Source of the DNA: a virus
Virus record (IMG/VR): IMGVR_UViG_3300012005_000003
Location: 13,041 to 77,040 of that record
Reading direction: 5' to 3' (one strand)
Length of the DNA stretch: 64,000 nucleotides
This document shows positions 14,886 through 26,900 of the stretch, one piece after another. The translations under genes and the position numbers were made by a program. The notes under the pieces were generated by a model that was given only the letters and a program-made list of their open reading frames with translations, was not told the origin of the DNA and did not search any database. The stretch's first letter is position 1; each line of letters opens with the position of its first letter.

Positions 14886-16256
14886 TTAATTATGCGAACC
14901 GTCAAGTCTTGAAAAATCGAGCACTCTGGCGCCAGAAGTGGTATTAACTGTGCCACAAGTAAATCCTAGTGAAGAACCCGATAATGGAATCGCATTGACT
15001 GTTACCCATGTACCGCCATTTACTCTAAAATATGTAGCACTGTTTGCAAAATCTATTCGTATTTCAAATTTATAAACTGTTGATACTGCAACTGTTCCTA
15101 TATTGGTACTGACTGTCTGAGTTGTTCCATTGCTAACGATAGCTCTCCAGCCAGTATCTCCGGCTACAGTACTGTACCTAAATGCTGCGTATGAACCTGC
15201 TTGATTATCAGCATTCGTCATAGTAGCGGATACAAATCCTATCCAATATCTACATGAAGCTATAGATGTGTCGGTCTTCATAACAACACCAAGTTCTGGT
15301 GAATAATCAGGACGCATCTCAGTGAAAGATGTTGATTCTAAAGATGCAAAACTTCCTGACGCATTTCCTGATGTAATTGCATAATAGTTAGTCGTATTAT
15401 CATTTACAGACACACCTGTTGAGCCAAATGCTGTTGTTGTAATACCAGAACTGATACGAGTGTTATCTGTAGCCCTTACAAAAAATGTACTTCTATCTAC
15501 AGCTCTAGGAAGACTTAGTATAGTGTTCATAACACCTCTATTTGCTTTTAGCACCCAATTTGGTGATAAAAAATTTACATTAACTATGTTGGTGCCAACA
15601 CCATTGAAATCACAGTTTGATATTACACCATAATTAAGTGTGAGACCAAGTGATATATTTAATGCGGTCTGTGTAGCCACGATATCAAATATACATCTGA
15701 GTAATGAAATTTCAATAAATGTTCCTGAGGATATTGTTATACATGTTATTGTACTAGAGTTACTCAAAAATATGCAATCACTTATTCCTAGATAACCAGA
15801 ATTACCAATTATCGATAAACCTCCAGAACAACTTGTTATAAGATTGTTTCTAAGAGATAATATATTTCCAGAAGTAATAGTTCCTAAAGAATTACAACCT
15901 CCAAAAATACAATCCCTGATCTCGCAGTTATAAGTAGTTCCTGATATACTAAATACAGAACCTCCTACAGCAGAAGCTACTATAGTTAAAATTGCAAAAG
16001 TTATATCCTGATTGGTCCCACTGGTGCCATCTATAAACATGGCTGATGTACCTGTATAAATCAATTTATCATTAGATTTATCTTCTCCTAATATAATATT
16101 AGATGCACCTCTTTCAATTTGATTAGTACCTATATTGACTGATCCATTAATAAAGTAAGTTAAATTATCTTCTAGTTTGATTACACCTGCTGAAGGTGCT
16201 GGAAAATCAGATAATTTCTGAATTATTACTACGTTAGTTAGTGATTGTAAACTCAT
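14886..16256 (-). CDS. Tail spike or fibre with beta-helix, 456 aa
   Basis: Residues about 60-230 contain strings of short strands with Asn/Cys/Gly turns (CEIRDCIFGGCNSLG, LGISDCIFLSNSSTITC, ISLLRCIFDIV), typical of a right-handed parallel beta-helix of spike or pectate-lyase type. The C-terminal 200 residues (STSFTEMRPDYSPELGVVMKT, TVYKFEIRIDFANSATYFRVNGG) look like a lectin- or sialidase-type jelly roll. It probably binds or trims surface glycans of the host. Start ATG 16254-16256 follows an AATATATAAAAC block. The identity of the sugar cannot be seen. Confidence 0.7.
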   Translation of the reverse strand: MSLQSLTNVVIIQKLSDFPAPSAGVIKLEDNLTYFINGSVNIGTNQIERGASNIILGEDKSNDKLIYTGTSAMFIDGTSGTNQDITFAILTIVASAVGGSVFSISGTTYNCEIRDCIFGGCNSLGTITSGNILSLRNNLITSCSGGLSIIGNSGYLGISDCIFLSNSSTITCITISSGTFIEISLLRCIFDIVATQTALNISLGLTLNYGVISNCDFNGVGTNIVNVNFLSPNWVLKANRGVMNTILSLPRAVDRSTFFVRATDNTRISSGITTTAFGSTGVSVNDNTTNYYAITSGNASGSFASLESTSFTEMRPDYSPELGVVMKTDTSIASCRYWIGFVSATMTNADNQAGSYAAFRYSTVAGDTGWRAIVSNGTTQTVSTNIGTVAVSTVYKFEIRIDFANSATYFRVNGGTWVTVNAIPLSGSSLGFTCGTVNTTSGARVLDFSRLDGSHN

Positions 16257-16273
16257 GTTTTATATATTGAATT

Positions 16274-19200
16274 TTATCCTATTATTATCCAATTAGATCC
16301 GTTACTTTTAACTACTATCCAATTTTTACCTACAACACTAACTGTTAAATTTCCATCAATCGTTTGTGAAGAAGTTGTATTTACTGTTTTACTACTGCCA
16401 CTTGTATTTTTTATTATGTATTCTCGTCCTGTGCACGTTGTAGCATCAGGTAATGTTACATTATATGAACTACCTGTCATTTCAATTACACTGTCCGTAC
16501 TAGATAAGGTAGTAGAAGCTGTAACCAATCTATAAGTTCTTGAGAAACTACCATTAACTTGCAATGTAGAAGTAGGTGTTAAATTTGAATTTATCGATAA
16601 TCCACTACTAGGTATTATTATACTAGTACCTAAATTATAAATATCACCTGCATTTGGTGAAGTAGGAGCTACTCCACTTCTAATTCTTAATGATGCAGCC
16701 GTTGTTGATGATGCTGCTATATCAACGATGGCTGTTGGTTGATCGCCTGTATTAAAGGCAACATATCCGTTGGTAGCAAAACGTACTTTTTCAACACCAA
16801 TCCTAGATATAATTAAGCCATACGAACTTCTATCATCTATAAAGGAATATCCAGCCGCTAAAAAAGCTGGATTCATGCCGATATACAACATAGAACTAGA
16901 TGAACCTATCGCTATGTCTAGTTGAGTAGCGTTAGTTTTAGTGAAGTTTATTCTACTTAAATCAGTTCTTGACGAACTGATATTTATAGGATAGTTTGTG
17001 TTTGAACTTGTGTTTAAAATGTCCAATTGATTTGATGAAACGGTAGAAAGTCCAATAGCTAAGCTTTTAGCTGTATTATTCCACACTAAATTAGAATCGC
17101 TTGTAACTGTATCTAATACTCCATTACTGAAAGCAATTAATCCAGCAGTTGCTGGCAAAGTACCTTTAATTTTTGCATCGGTGTATATTGTAGAAACAGA
17201 AGATCCATTCCATATTCCAGTAGTGATTGTACCTAAAGTTATAATACTAGACTGACCAACATAAGTCGCTGCTATATCGATTACAGGTGTTGCACCTCCT
17301 GTAGAAGTAATTCTATTGAGAGTTCCACTGACACTTGAAACTCCTGTAACCAATGCTGAAATATTGCCATCTAATTTTTGAATACCTTGTAAAATAGTAT
17401 CTGTTGCTGAAACAGTTCCAGCTCCACTAATATATCCTGTTAATGTAGAACCTATACCTCTTGCATTAGTATAATATAAATTAGTTCCTTCAGTAACAAG
17501 ACTAGTTGTATAATCTCCAGATACAGCTACAACAGCTCCAGCTCTACCGAATACAGAACTAACTCCTGTAACCAATGCTGAAATGTTGCCATCTAATTTT
17601 TGAATACCTTGTAAAATAGTATCAGTTGCTGAAACAGTACCTGCTCCACTTATGTAACCTGTTAATGTAGAACCTATTGCTCTGGCATTTGTAAAATATA
17701 AATTTGTATTTTCAGTAACTGCCAATGTGTCTAATGTTTGAAAAGTTTTATCTCCTCTGTAATATTGAGAAGTGGTTCCTGCTGTAATGAATGGTTGATA
17801 CATACTTCCTAACAATGTAGTGATATCGCTTGCTACAACAGCAGTATTTCCTATCACCCGACCTTTTGTATCTAAATCGATTTTGATAAAACTTCCAGTT
17901 GAACCTTGAGTAATAGTACTTAAAGTTAATACACCAGCATTAGAAATACTGGCATCGCCACTCATAGTTACAGAAGATGCTATATTGCTAGCGTTACCTA
18001 CAAATATATTTGATGAATTTAAAACATTTGATAATGGAACATATCCTATATCGTGTGAAACAATATTCCAATTTGCTGCTACTTGCAATGGGTTATCTAC
18101 CAGTGCTACTAATTCGTCACCTATGCTTACTGTTTGTCCACCTAATGTACCTGCTACAGTAACATTCCATATCATTCCTTGTTTTATCGTAGCAGATACA
18201 GGATTTGTAGTATTTACTGAACTTGGAAATAAATTACTACTAGCGTCGTATCCTCCTTGTAATTTATATACACCAACAATAGCATTATTAAATTGTTGAT
18301 ATGTTACAGCTTGTAATCCTGTAGTAGCATCAGCATTCAATATAAGTGATCCTGTCATAGTACCACCTGATAAATTTAATTTACTATCTAATTGTGTTTG
18401 TATAGGAGAAGTTACTCCATTTACATACGATAATTCAGTATTCGTAGTAATTGATGCAACAGGTATACCACTTATATTGCTTATAAGAGCAAAATTGGCA
18501 GCGACAGCAGAAGCTTCAACAATTGAACCTGCTGAGCTGATCATGATTCTGTTATTATTCAATACTGTTGAACTATTTGTGCCACCTCTTGAAACGGATA
18601 AAACACCAGTCCAACCTAATGTCAAGGATGCTGGATTTAGTAAAGCTGTACTAAAAGAACCTCCAAGAGATAACGTTACATTAGTATCATTAGTTTTAGT
18701 GATAGCTGCTCCTGTTATTGCATGGCTGTGATCAGATCTAGAAAATGAATTTTGAATACCTATACTGTTAGTAGTCGTTCCACTTAAATTTGCAGTTGGC
18801 GCAGATGTTGTTAGAGGATCTGCTCCATTCGGTAAATGACGTGATGAATGAGCTTCAATAACAACAGTATTAAATGTTCCTGCATTATAGATATTGTTAG
18901 TGCCCATATTCATATTACCTACCATTGCTTTAGAACCGTTAATAGTATATAGATTTGTATGACCGCCGTCACCGTTAATACCGCCATTTAAATTTATTAA
19001 AGATAAATGGTCTGAAGCAGCCGTCGTTTGAGATTGACTAAATCCTATTCTTGGTCGCAAGTCTTGAATTTGTGCTATAGCAGTAACTCCTTGTTGTATT
19101 ATAATTGCTGCGATTAAAACAACAGAATCTTTAAAATAATCAGGAGGCATAGGAACATCTCCTAATTGTGCAAGCAATAATGTAGAATATTCTGTCTGCG

Positions 19201-21241
19201 AAATTACTAAAAAATTTTGTTCATCAGAACCATCACCTACAGAATATAAAGAATGTTTAGCATAGTATGATGTTGTTAATGGTGTCAATATTCCACCAGT
19301 ATTATAATCAGTATTGTTTACAATATTAGTAGTTGAAATATTAAAATTAGAACTTCCTGTATTATAGAATTGTTTAAATGATATGTTTGTACCACCTGTA
19401 GGTTTAAATACATTTTCTCCATAATAATATACTCCTGATGTTATATCAATATGAAATGGTGTCACATTTTCTGTAACAGTACTACCACTGGCATATACAG
19501 AACCTATAGCATTCTTTAAATTGTTTGAAATCAAATTGCCGGTATGTTCAGCATCTGATGATGAGTTATCTATGAATTCTATACCTGTTGCATTAGTAAC
19601 AACTCTACCTAATAAAATATTGTAGCGTGTATCAGGTCTTGCACTATTGGATGTTAAAACAGCATTACTATTAAAATAAATATAATCATCTGTATTAGCT
19701 GATAAAACAATAGAAGTACTAACAGTCAAAGTATTTGCAGTAGCTAAGCTGGTTCCTCCTGTGATTGTTTCACCTACAATAAAGGATTTAATCCCGTTCG
19801 GAGTATATCTTAATGTTGAACCATTATCTGTTAATAATACACCAGTAGCTCCACTGATAGAACCTGTTATCGTTTCTCCGATAGTAAATATAGAAACTAA
19901 AGTATTATATGTTATTGTATTATTATAATTGTAATAACTATTTTTTGAAATCCACCCGCCCCAATCAATTCTTTGTATGACATCGTTGTCAGGAAATTGT
20001 TCAAAATAACCAAATCCAGCACCTATGTTTACAACAAATCCACCACCGTCAAATAAACCTCCACCTTCTTCAATTCCACAAGTTGAACTCTCTACTATTA
20101 ATGTAGAAATATCAGTCTTTGTTCCATTTTTAAAAATAACACTTAATGGTTCTGTTAGAGACATACTTCCATTAACAATATCCTGAATTGATAATCCAAC
20201 TTTAGATACATTAACAATAGAAGTATCATCAAATACTCCACCAATAGTACCTATTGCAAGTGGATGTTCTATTTGTATAGAGTAATTAATAATATTTTTT
20301 GATACAATTCCATTTGCTAATATAATTGATCCAACGCCAGCATTTCCTATGTGTATTCCTTTAATAAAATTATCAACATTAGTAGATGTAATTTCTAAAT
20401 TAGCTCCATCCTGAATATAAAAAGCTGTACCTAAACCATAAGCAATTTGCCCAGATGCCAAAACATGTAATTCAGAGCCTGTACCAGTTACATAATTTGC
20501 TGTAATAGAAACTCCTGGATCTGGTAAATTATAATAATTTTCTACATTGGCAAATGCTACGAATCCATTATTTGCTTCTACTTTCACTCCGTAAGAGTAG
20601 ATTCCATTAAAATCGATATATTCTCCATAAAAATATGTATCTTGTGTAATTGATTTTATGTAAATATTGACATCACAATTCACGAATGTTATTTTATGGG
20701 CCTGTCCAAAATTACCACTATCATTCATTGTAATAGCTGAATATCCAGAACCCAATGTACCTACATTATAAATTCCGAAGAATGATATTTCGTTATAAAT
20801 ACCCAAATTTATACAATCGTGATTGTTTGCATCAGGTTGTATAATAGTATCTTGTATGGAAGTTCCTACTATAGAAACATATGGCTTTGTAGATAAATCT
20901 AAAAACGGTTCTAAAAATGTACCAACGCCAACAGAAATAACATATCTATTTGTAGAACTACTAGTGGCGATACTATTTAATGCATCATTAATAGTAGAGT
21001 ATTGTCCTATACTTGCATTTTTTCTAACTAATAAAACGTTAGTACCTAAAATGTTACCTGATGTTATTCCTTCTGACCAATCAGTAGTTAATATTCCATG
21101 TTTGTAAAAAAATCCACTTCCGTCACCAGCAATAACAAAACTGCCTATAGGAGCATCTACTCCACCTGTTAAAGTGGGATCAGTATCTGTATTTACTATC
21201 CATATGTTATTTATGGTTTGTGTTCCTATTATATTTGCCAT
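16274..21241 (-). CDS. Giant tail fibre protein, 1655 aa
   Basis: Residues 1-330 resemble an attachment module plus beta-helix (IGSFVIAGDGSGFFYKHG, then repeated short strands). A middle portion carries VDGSxAMxGNMNMGTNNI-like fibre joints (GSKAMVGNMNMGTNNIYN). From about residue 1000 the protein has the fibre motifs SGGTMTGSLILNADATTGLQA and VFGRAGAVVAVSGDYT, and tandem TEGTNLYYTNARGIGSTL units. The end (SVIEMTGSSYNVTLPD...GKNWIVVKSNGSNWIIIG) is the small C-terminal domain found on many fibres and likely the receptor-facing tip. It shares motifs with the neighbouring 893-residue fibre, so the two may exchange segments. Confidence 0.85.
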   Translation of the reverse strand: MANIIGTQTINNIWIVNTDTDPTLTGGVDAPIGSFVIAGDGSGFFYKHGILTTDWSEGITSGNILGTNVLLVRKNASIGQYSTINDALNSIATSSSTNRYVISVGVGTFLEPFLDLSTKPYVSIVGTSIQDTIIQPDANNHDCINLGIYNEISFFGIYNVGTLGSGYSAITMNDSGNFGQAHKITFVNCDVNIYIKSITQDTYFYGEYIDFNGIYSYGVKVEANNGFVAFANVENYYNLPDPGVSITANYVTGTGSELHVLASGQIAYGLGTAFYIQDGANLEITSTNVDNFIKGIHIGNAGVGSIILANGIVSKNIINYSIQIEHPLAIGTIGGVFDDTSIVNVSKVGLSIQDIVNGSMSLTEPLSVIFKNGTKTDISTLIVESSTCGIEEGGGLFDGGGFVVNIGAGFGYFEQFPDNDVIQRIDWGGWISKNSYYNYNNTITYNTLVSIFTIGETITGSISGATGVLLTDNGSTLRYTPNGIKSFIVGETITGGTSLATANTLTVSTSIVLSANTDDYIYFNSNAVLTSNSARPDTRYNILLGRVVTNATGIEFIDNSSSDAEHTGNLISNNLKNAIGSVYASGSTVTENVTPFHIDITSGVYYYGENVFKPTGGTNISFKQFYNTGSSNFNISTTNIVNNTDYNTGGILTPLTTSYYAKHSLYSVGDGSDEQNFLVISQTEYSTLLLAQLGDVPMPPDYFKDSVVLIAAIIIQQGVTAIAQIQDLRPRIGFSQSQTTAASDHLSLINLNGGINGDGGHTNLYTINGSKAMVGNMNMGTNNIYNAGTFNTVVIEAHSSRHLPNGADPLTTSAPTANLSGTTTNSIGIQNSFSRSDHSHAITGAAITKTNDTNVTLSLGGSFSTALLNPASLTLGWTGVLSVSRGGTNSSTVLNNNRIMISSAGSIVEASAVAANFALISNISGIPVASITTNTELSYVNGVTSPIQTQLDSKLNLSGGTMTGSLILNADATTGLQAVTYQQFNNAIVGVYKLQGGYDASSNLFPSSVNTTNPVSATIKQGMIWNVTVAGTLGGQTVSIGDELVALVDNPLQVAANWNIVSHDIGYVPLSNVLNSSNIFVGNASNIASSVTMSGDASISNAGVLTLSTITQGSTGSFIKIDLDTKGRVIGNTAVVASDITTLLGSMYQPFITAGTTSQYYRGDKTFQTLDTLAVTENTNLYFTNARAIGSTLTGYISGAGTVSATDTILQGIQKLDGNISALVTGVSSVFGRAGAVVAVSGDYTTSLVTEGTNLYYTNARGIGSTLTGYISGAGTVSATDTILQGIQKLDGNISALVTGVSSVSGTLNRITSTGGATPVIDIAATYVGQSSIITLGTITTGIWNGSSVSTIYTDAKIKGTLPATAGLIAFSNGVLDTVTSDSNLVWNNTAKSLAIGLSTVSSNQLDILNTSSNTNYPINISSSRTDLSRINFTKTNATQLDIAIGSSSSMLYIGMNPAFLAAGYSFIDDRSSYGLIISRIGVEKVRFATNGYVAFNTGDQPTAIVDIAASSTTAASLRIRSGVAPTSPNAGDIYNLGTSIIIPSSGLSINSNLTPTSTLQVNGSFSRTYRLVTASTTLSSTDSVIEMTGSSYNVTLPDATTCTGREYIIKNTSGSSKTVNTTSSQTIDGNLTVSVVGKNWIVVKSNGSNWIIIG
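17341..17722. repeat. Direct repeat inside the giant fibre gene
   Basis: Segments of about 158 bases starting at 17341 and 17563 are nearly identical apart from scattered third-position changes. They encode the GYISGAGTVSATDTILQG unit and its TEGTNLYYTNAR-type flank. Such repeats allow fibre length change by recombination. Confidence 0.85.
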
Positions 21242-21261
21242 ATCTTATTGTTATTTCATTT

Positions 21262-23943
21262 TTAGTATGTTCTTGTTACACAAGTCCATGTTATGTTATC
21301 GTTTACAACTCCTGTCACTGTTATTAAAACATTAGTGCCACTTATAATTAAAGTGCTATCTAAACCAGATATTGATAAACTTGTATATGATGTTTGTACG
21401 ACACCTGCTATAGTTACGACACCTGCTATATTTTGATATGTTGCAATCCTTTCAAATGCACAACATTGTCCAACTGTGCCACTTCCTGTCCCTGATGTTT
21501 TAATAGCTTTGATTATAGTTTTAATAATTATAGATGTATTTAAAGGTACTGCTATAGTCTGTAATGTTACATTCGAAGTGGCGTCAGTTGTATTTACGGT
21601 AGCCCCTGTTACATCTTCAGTGATACCTGAAATAGGTTCTAATCTTTGGTTGATTGTACCACCAGATATATGAAATTTAGCAGCAGGTGACGTTGTGCCA
21701 ATTCCTACATATGTACCATTATCGAATATTATGCTATCAGTAATTGAATATGCAGAATTAAATTTTGCTATATAATTTGTAGTACCTGATACATTGCCAC
21801 TTGATTTCTGTAGAGCTGATAATATACTATCAGCTGATGTGATTAAACCTGCGCCTGAAATATATCCAGTTAAAGTAGATGATATTGCTCTAGCATTTGT
21901 AAAATATAAATTAGTACCTTCTGATAAATTAGTTGTTGATTTTGCACTGAATGCAGTATCAAATCTCGCTTGAGTATAATATAAATTTGTTCCTTCTGTA
22001 ACCAGAGTTGTAGTGTAATCTCCTGATACAGCTACAACAGCTCCTGTTCTACCAAATACACTTGATACTCCTGTAACTAATGCCGCAGTATTTCCATTTA
22101 ATTTTTGTATTGCACTTAATATAGAATCAGCAGCTGATATTATACCCGAACTACTCACATATCCTGTCAGTACTGAACTTATAGCTCTTGAATTTGTAAA
22201 ATATAAATTTGTTCCTTCAGTTAAATCGGTTGTTGTTTTTAATGTAAAAGCAGTATCAAATCTTGCTTGAGTATAATAAAGATTTGTTCCTTCTGTTAAA
22301 TCTGTAGTTGTTTTTAATGTAAAAGCTGTATCAAATCTTGTCTGCGTGTAATAAAGATTTATTCCTTCTGTTAAATTAGTTGTTGATTTTGCACTGAATG
22401 CAGTATCGAATCTTGCATTAGTATAATATAAATTAGTTCCTTCTATAATATTTGCAGTACTGAATGTTGTAAAATCAATATCAAAAACATTTCCAGTTAA
22501 TTTTAAATACAATCCATTAGTATAAGTTCCAACACCTGAAATCAATGCAAATGTAATATTAGTTGTACCTAATGTAATTGGATTCACATTAACAGCATAA
22601 ACTCTATTCTTTTCAATAGAACCATCTAACACATAAACTGTTGCACCTAATAATTCAGTAGAAGTGTCGGCATCGGTCGTTCTAGTCCAAGCTGCTGCAT
22701 TTGGATTATAAAGGCCATTTTGTGAACCTGTTGTTTGATTCTTAACTAAAATTCTATCAGTATTTGATAAAGTTCTTGATGTTCCATCTATTGTTGCTGT
22801 TAAACCTGTTAAAGGTAAATTTTCACCAGATGTTGTTGAATATAAAACTGAACGTTTCCAATTTAAACCGTTTAGATTCTGATCTACATAATTTTTATTG
22901 ACAGCCATATTAGCAGATGTAGGGTCTCCATTTAATATAAGTGATCCTGTCATTGTAGCTCCAGCTAAAGGTACATAAGCGCTAACTACTGACGTCAATT
23001 GTTGAACTGTAACAGCTTCTAGCGCTCCTACACCATTTTGAGATAGTGTAATTATAGGTGCGTTTATTTGTACTTTAGTCGTGTGCCTAATTTCTGAATA
23101 CAATGTTCGTATCTGAAATTTACCATAGTTGTACAATAAATTGATATCAGAAACTAAAAATGCGCCATCGTTATTTCCAATCGCTGCAAATGCTTCATGC
23201 ATTTGTAAAAATCCTTTATTAGAAATTCCAGACTCTGCATAAAAATCTGTGTCATTTATTTGTAAGTAATTTAATCCACTTGGACTCGTAATCGGTAAAT
23301 TGCCAGTGTTCGTATTTATAGATAAGACATCTGCTAAACCATTAATTAAAGAGGTTTGATATATAGTTGAATCTACAGAACCATCTGCTTTTAAAAATTG
23401 AGTAGATAATCCACCAGATCTAATAAATGATGTAGATGTGATACCAGTTGTACCGCTAATAGTTGTTGATGCAATGCCAGAGGCATCGTATACTATAATG
23501 CTACCACCGTTATTATCTATCGGTAGTAAAGAGATTTTGTTTAAACCATCAGTTGCACCTTTTAAAACTATAGAAATCGTAGTAGTATTTCCATTATATG
23601 TAACATCCTGAAGTGTCTCTGTTCCTGAGCCTGTTCCAGAACTTGTATTGTTCATATATTTGGACCACAAACCATTGAAATCTGATTGTACCAATGAAAG
23701 AATCTCTGTAGGAGAATTCAAAAATGCTATAAAATTATAAGTGCTGTTGAAGGTTGTTGTAAAACCTGTACCTACAGAATCTAGTGCATATGCTATATAA
23801 AGATAAGGGCCGAGCACTCCTGTAGCTTCCATGTCGTGATACATAGTGACAACAACATCGCGCATGTCTTGAGCAGAAATATCTCCTGTATTGTTATTAG
23901 ATAATAATGCAAGGAGAGCAGCTTTGTTTCTTATAGTATCCAT
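21262..23943 (-). CDS. Tail fibre protein, 893 aa
   Basis: The N-terminus MDTIRNKAALLALLSNNNTGDISAQDMRDVV is an attachment head seen on many fibres. Next come beta-rich joints, an AGATMTGSLILNGDPTSANMA joint near residue 330, and at about residues 500-590 a row of tandem 26-residue units (TEGTNLYYTQARFDTAFTLK-type). VFGRTGAVVAVSGDYTT follows. The C-terminus (ITGVVNDNITWTCVTRTY) matches a common terminal domain with a final TWxxxxRTY. It probably forms a trimer. Start ATG 23941-23943 follows a TAATATATAATAC block. It likely forms the distal fibre together with the giant fibre. Confidence 0.85.
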   Translation of the reverse strand: MDTIRNKAALLALLSNNNTGDISAQDMRDVVVTMYHDMEATGVLGPYLYIAYALDSVGTGFTTTFNSTYNFIAFLNSPTEILSLVQSDFNGLWSKYMNNTSSGTGSGTETLQDVTYNGNTTTISIVLKGATDGLNKISLLPIDNNGGSIIVYDASGIASTTISGTTGITSTSFIRSGGLSTQFLKADGSVDSTIYQTSLINGLADVLSINTNTGNLPITSPSGLNYLQINDTDFYAESGISNKGFLQMHEAFAAIGNNDGAFLVSDINLLYNYGKFQIRTLYSEIRHTTKVQINAPIITLSQNGVGALEAVTVQQLTSVVSAYVPLAGATMTGSLILNGDPTSANMAVNKNYVDQNLNGLNWKRSVLYSTTSGENLPLTGLTATIDGTSRTLSNTDRILVKNQTTGSQNGLYNPNAAAWTRTTDADTSTELLGATVYVLDGSIEKNRVYAVNVNPITLGTTNITFALISGVGTYTNGLYLKLTGNVFDIDFTTFSTANIIEGTNLYYTNARFDTAFSAKSTTNLTEGINLYYTQTRFDTAFTLKTTTDLTEGTNLYYTQARFDTAFTLKTTTDLTEGTNLYFTNSRAISSVLTGYVSSSGIISAADSILSAIQKLNGNTAALVTGVSSVFGRTGAVVAVSGDYTTTLVTEGTNLYYTQARFDTAFSAKSTTNLSEGTNLYFTNARAISSTLTGYISGAGLITSADSILSALQKSSGNVSGTTNYIAKFNSAYSITDSIIFDNGTYVGIGTTSPAAKFHISGGTINQRLEPISGITEDVTGATVNTTDATSNVTLQTIAVPLNTSIIIKTIIKAIKTSGTGSGTVGQCCAFERIATYQNIAGVVTIAGVVQTSYTSLSISGLDSTLIISGTNVLITVTGVVNDNITWTCVTRTY
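22195..22440. repeat. Tandem 78-bp repeats in the 893-aa fibre gene
   Basis: Three to four copies of a 78-base unit encode TTDLTEGTNLYYTQARFDTA-type segments. The copies differ by few bases, mostly synonymous, implying recent expansion. Confidence 0.85.
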
Positions 23944-23968
23944 GTATTATATATTAGAAACTCAAAAC

Positions 23969-26900
23969 TTAATTGTAAGAATTGTCGAATCCTGCATCAA
24001 ATGCACCGACACCCATACTAGCACTCAATCCTTTATCGGTCAATAGAAATACTCCATCCAATGAATAATATTTTTTATATGCAAAACTCGCGCCTCTGTT
24101 GTTGTAAGAAGTAGCAGTGATCACAACGAAAGGGTCTACATTCTTATCAGCTCCGAAATTATATGATGCCAGATCTGTTTTCAATTCATCTATGCTCTGT
24201 ATAGGTTGAAAAGGTACTTCTTTCCAATCGTTTGTAAATCTGGTTGGTTCTAAAGAGATATTTATGCTCTGTGATTGATAAATTCTTCCAAGAAATATGA
24301 TCTTGTCTCCTATGATATATGGATTATTGACAGACCAATATGGATAAGTTTCGTATGTTCGTATGTTCAATTGCCAAACATCAGGAGATAGACCAGACAT
24401 TGTTGAAAAATCCAAATTTATATTATACAATCCTGACGGATTGATAGGTTGCAGATATCCTTCTGCTGTGAATGTCACAGGATCCAATATTTCATTATCT
24501 TTGATACATCTATCATAAATACCACTGTGCATCACATTTATATTGACTGATGTATCAGCTCTACCTGTGATATCCAAGATCTTTGTAGATTGTGGAATGA
24601 CATTCTCCTGTATCCATTTTTTCAAACCTGATAATTTTACAATGGCTTCATCCAAACTGTAAGCTTGTATATTATTGCCATCTACATCTGTTATCCTGTA
24701 AGTGAGATTGAACAGTTTAGTTTTTTCAAAATTCTTGTTTGGAAGAGTGTTCTTGATATAATCCTTTTCGTTCCAACCAGGAATACTATTGTCGAAAATA
24801 TCAGGAATTTCCATCTTCTGTAATTTTTTATAATTTGCAGAATTTGGATTTATATTTCTGTAATATTCATATAATTCTAAATCGTTGTATCCAAAATAAT
24901 TGATCGCGTTCACTAAAGCTCTGTAAGCTCCGACATAGTTGAAAATCTCAGGCTGTACCTGTAACATCTCTTTTCTTTTTCTGTTCAGATATATCCAATC
25001 TATACCATTCTCGATTATATCATACTGTTTGAATATGTAAACATCTCTGTGTTTTATATTATGCCCAACATTATCTAACTGGATTCTAAATCTGGCATCT
25101 TCTATCTCAGTCTGTCCATAAAGATTAACTCTGATGAACTCTTTTGGTTCTACTTTTATTGTCACTGTCATACCAGTAGGTATAGTATTGAACGGTGGTA
25201 ACGGATTGGTTATACTTGTTAAACTTGATTCTGTAGATAACACAGACTCATCAAAGAAATCTAATATTATCGCATTTGTATATACATTCTTTATCAAGAA
25301 TTTCTTACCATTGTTCAAAAATTTGGCCTGGTTTGTAGAATTAGTGTTATCGTAACCATACAAACTGATTATTTGTCCAGCTCTAAAATTATAATTTGTG
25401 AAAAATATAGTACTGCTGATTATGTTTATGCTCATATCCTCAGCATTGAAATTTATAATGTCTGCTGGTGAAGATGGATTAGTAGTTATAGTTAATGAAA
25501 TATCTTCTATCATTTCTCCTATCACAACATTATTTTTTACACCTTCATCCTGGGCATTGAAACCCAAAAATGTCTGAAAAGGTTCTGGTTCGAATGTTAA
25601 ATCTGTCGTAGAATCTACTTTATCAAGATTATAAATAAGTTCTGGAAATACAGTCTGTTGGTATTTAGGTATACTCACTCTGGATAAATCAGTATTTGGA
25701 ATTTTATTTAAAACAAGCCTGTTGTTTGCATCATTTTCATTCGTTACATCCATCAAAGGTAACATGCCAGTATAAGCAAAAGGTCCACTTGTTGCCAGAT
25801 TCTTACCTGAGAAATCATAAAAGAATATTTCAGGTGTAGTATCATCCAACCATCTAAATCTGTATTTTGTAGTTGTGTCTAAATCGAAACCAAATCTTGG
25901 TTGTCGTATGAATTCTCTCGTCTGTAAAACAAGCACAGAAGTGAGATCTTGCCAAAAAGGTCCTTGGTAAGACAATGTCAAATTAGTAGGATCTAATCCG
26001 ATTATGTTATACTCTTGATTATTTAACGGAAATGTAGAACCTTTGATATGTGTAATCATAGCAGTTGCAAAACCTTTAGTTTGAAGATCTACTGATAGAT
26101 TAGTATTAGATATTTGATTAGAAGCGATGATTATACCAGTGTTGCCATATTTTTTATAGTTGACTGAATAGTTATCATTTCTATCGTATGTAAATTGGTG
26201 TCCTGTATAAACATTGTAACGAAGTCCATCCAGTATAGTTTGATTTATAGTGCTGAATGATAATGTAGATCCAGAAGATTTCACTATAATTCCAGAAGAT
26301 AGAAGCTCATACATATAAGTGTTTTTCCAATTCAAAACGGTGTTTGATATAGATGTATCAAAAGGAACACTATACGTAATATCGTTTATCACCATACTGA
26401 GAACTGTAAATAAAGGATTAGTATTAAAAGTGATCACAGAATGTTCAAACTCGTAAGCTGCTGTAGATCCTAACAATATTTCTACATCTATCAACATGTT
26501 AGGATATGAACTTTTTACAGTCAATGTATTAGTTACAGATGTAACAACGATACCCAATTTCAACAATGTTGTTGCATGAGTAGTGATCCAATCAGCCAAT
26601 GTTATAGTATCGTTTGTATCGAATGGTATACCATATTGTAAGCCATTTATAGTGATATGCAATCCGAAAGAATCTATACCGGTGAACAGTATATTATATT
26701 CAAAATTCTCAGAAATATAATTCGAATCATGTTTTATGTTGAATAACGGAGATTCATATGGAGTATAAAATGATGCAAATTCTGTATTAATCTGTTCTGA
26801 TACATTCATCATATACACAGGAATAGGCATATTTGTTCCATCTATAACAGTTACAATGTTTCCAACATTCGCAGTCCAAAACAAATCTATAGCATTGTGA

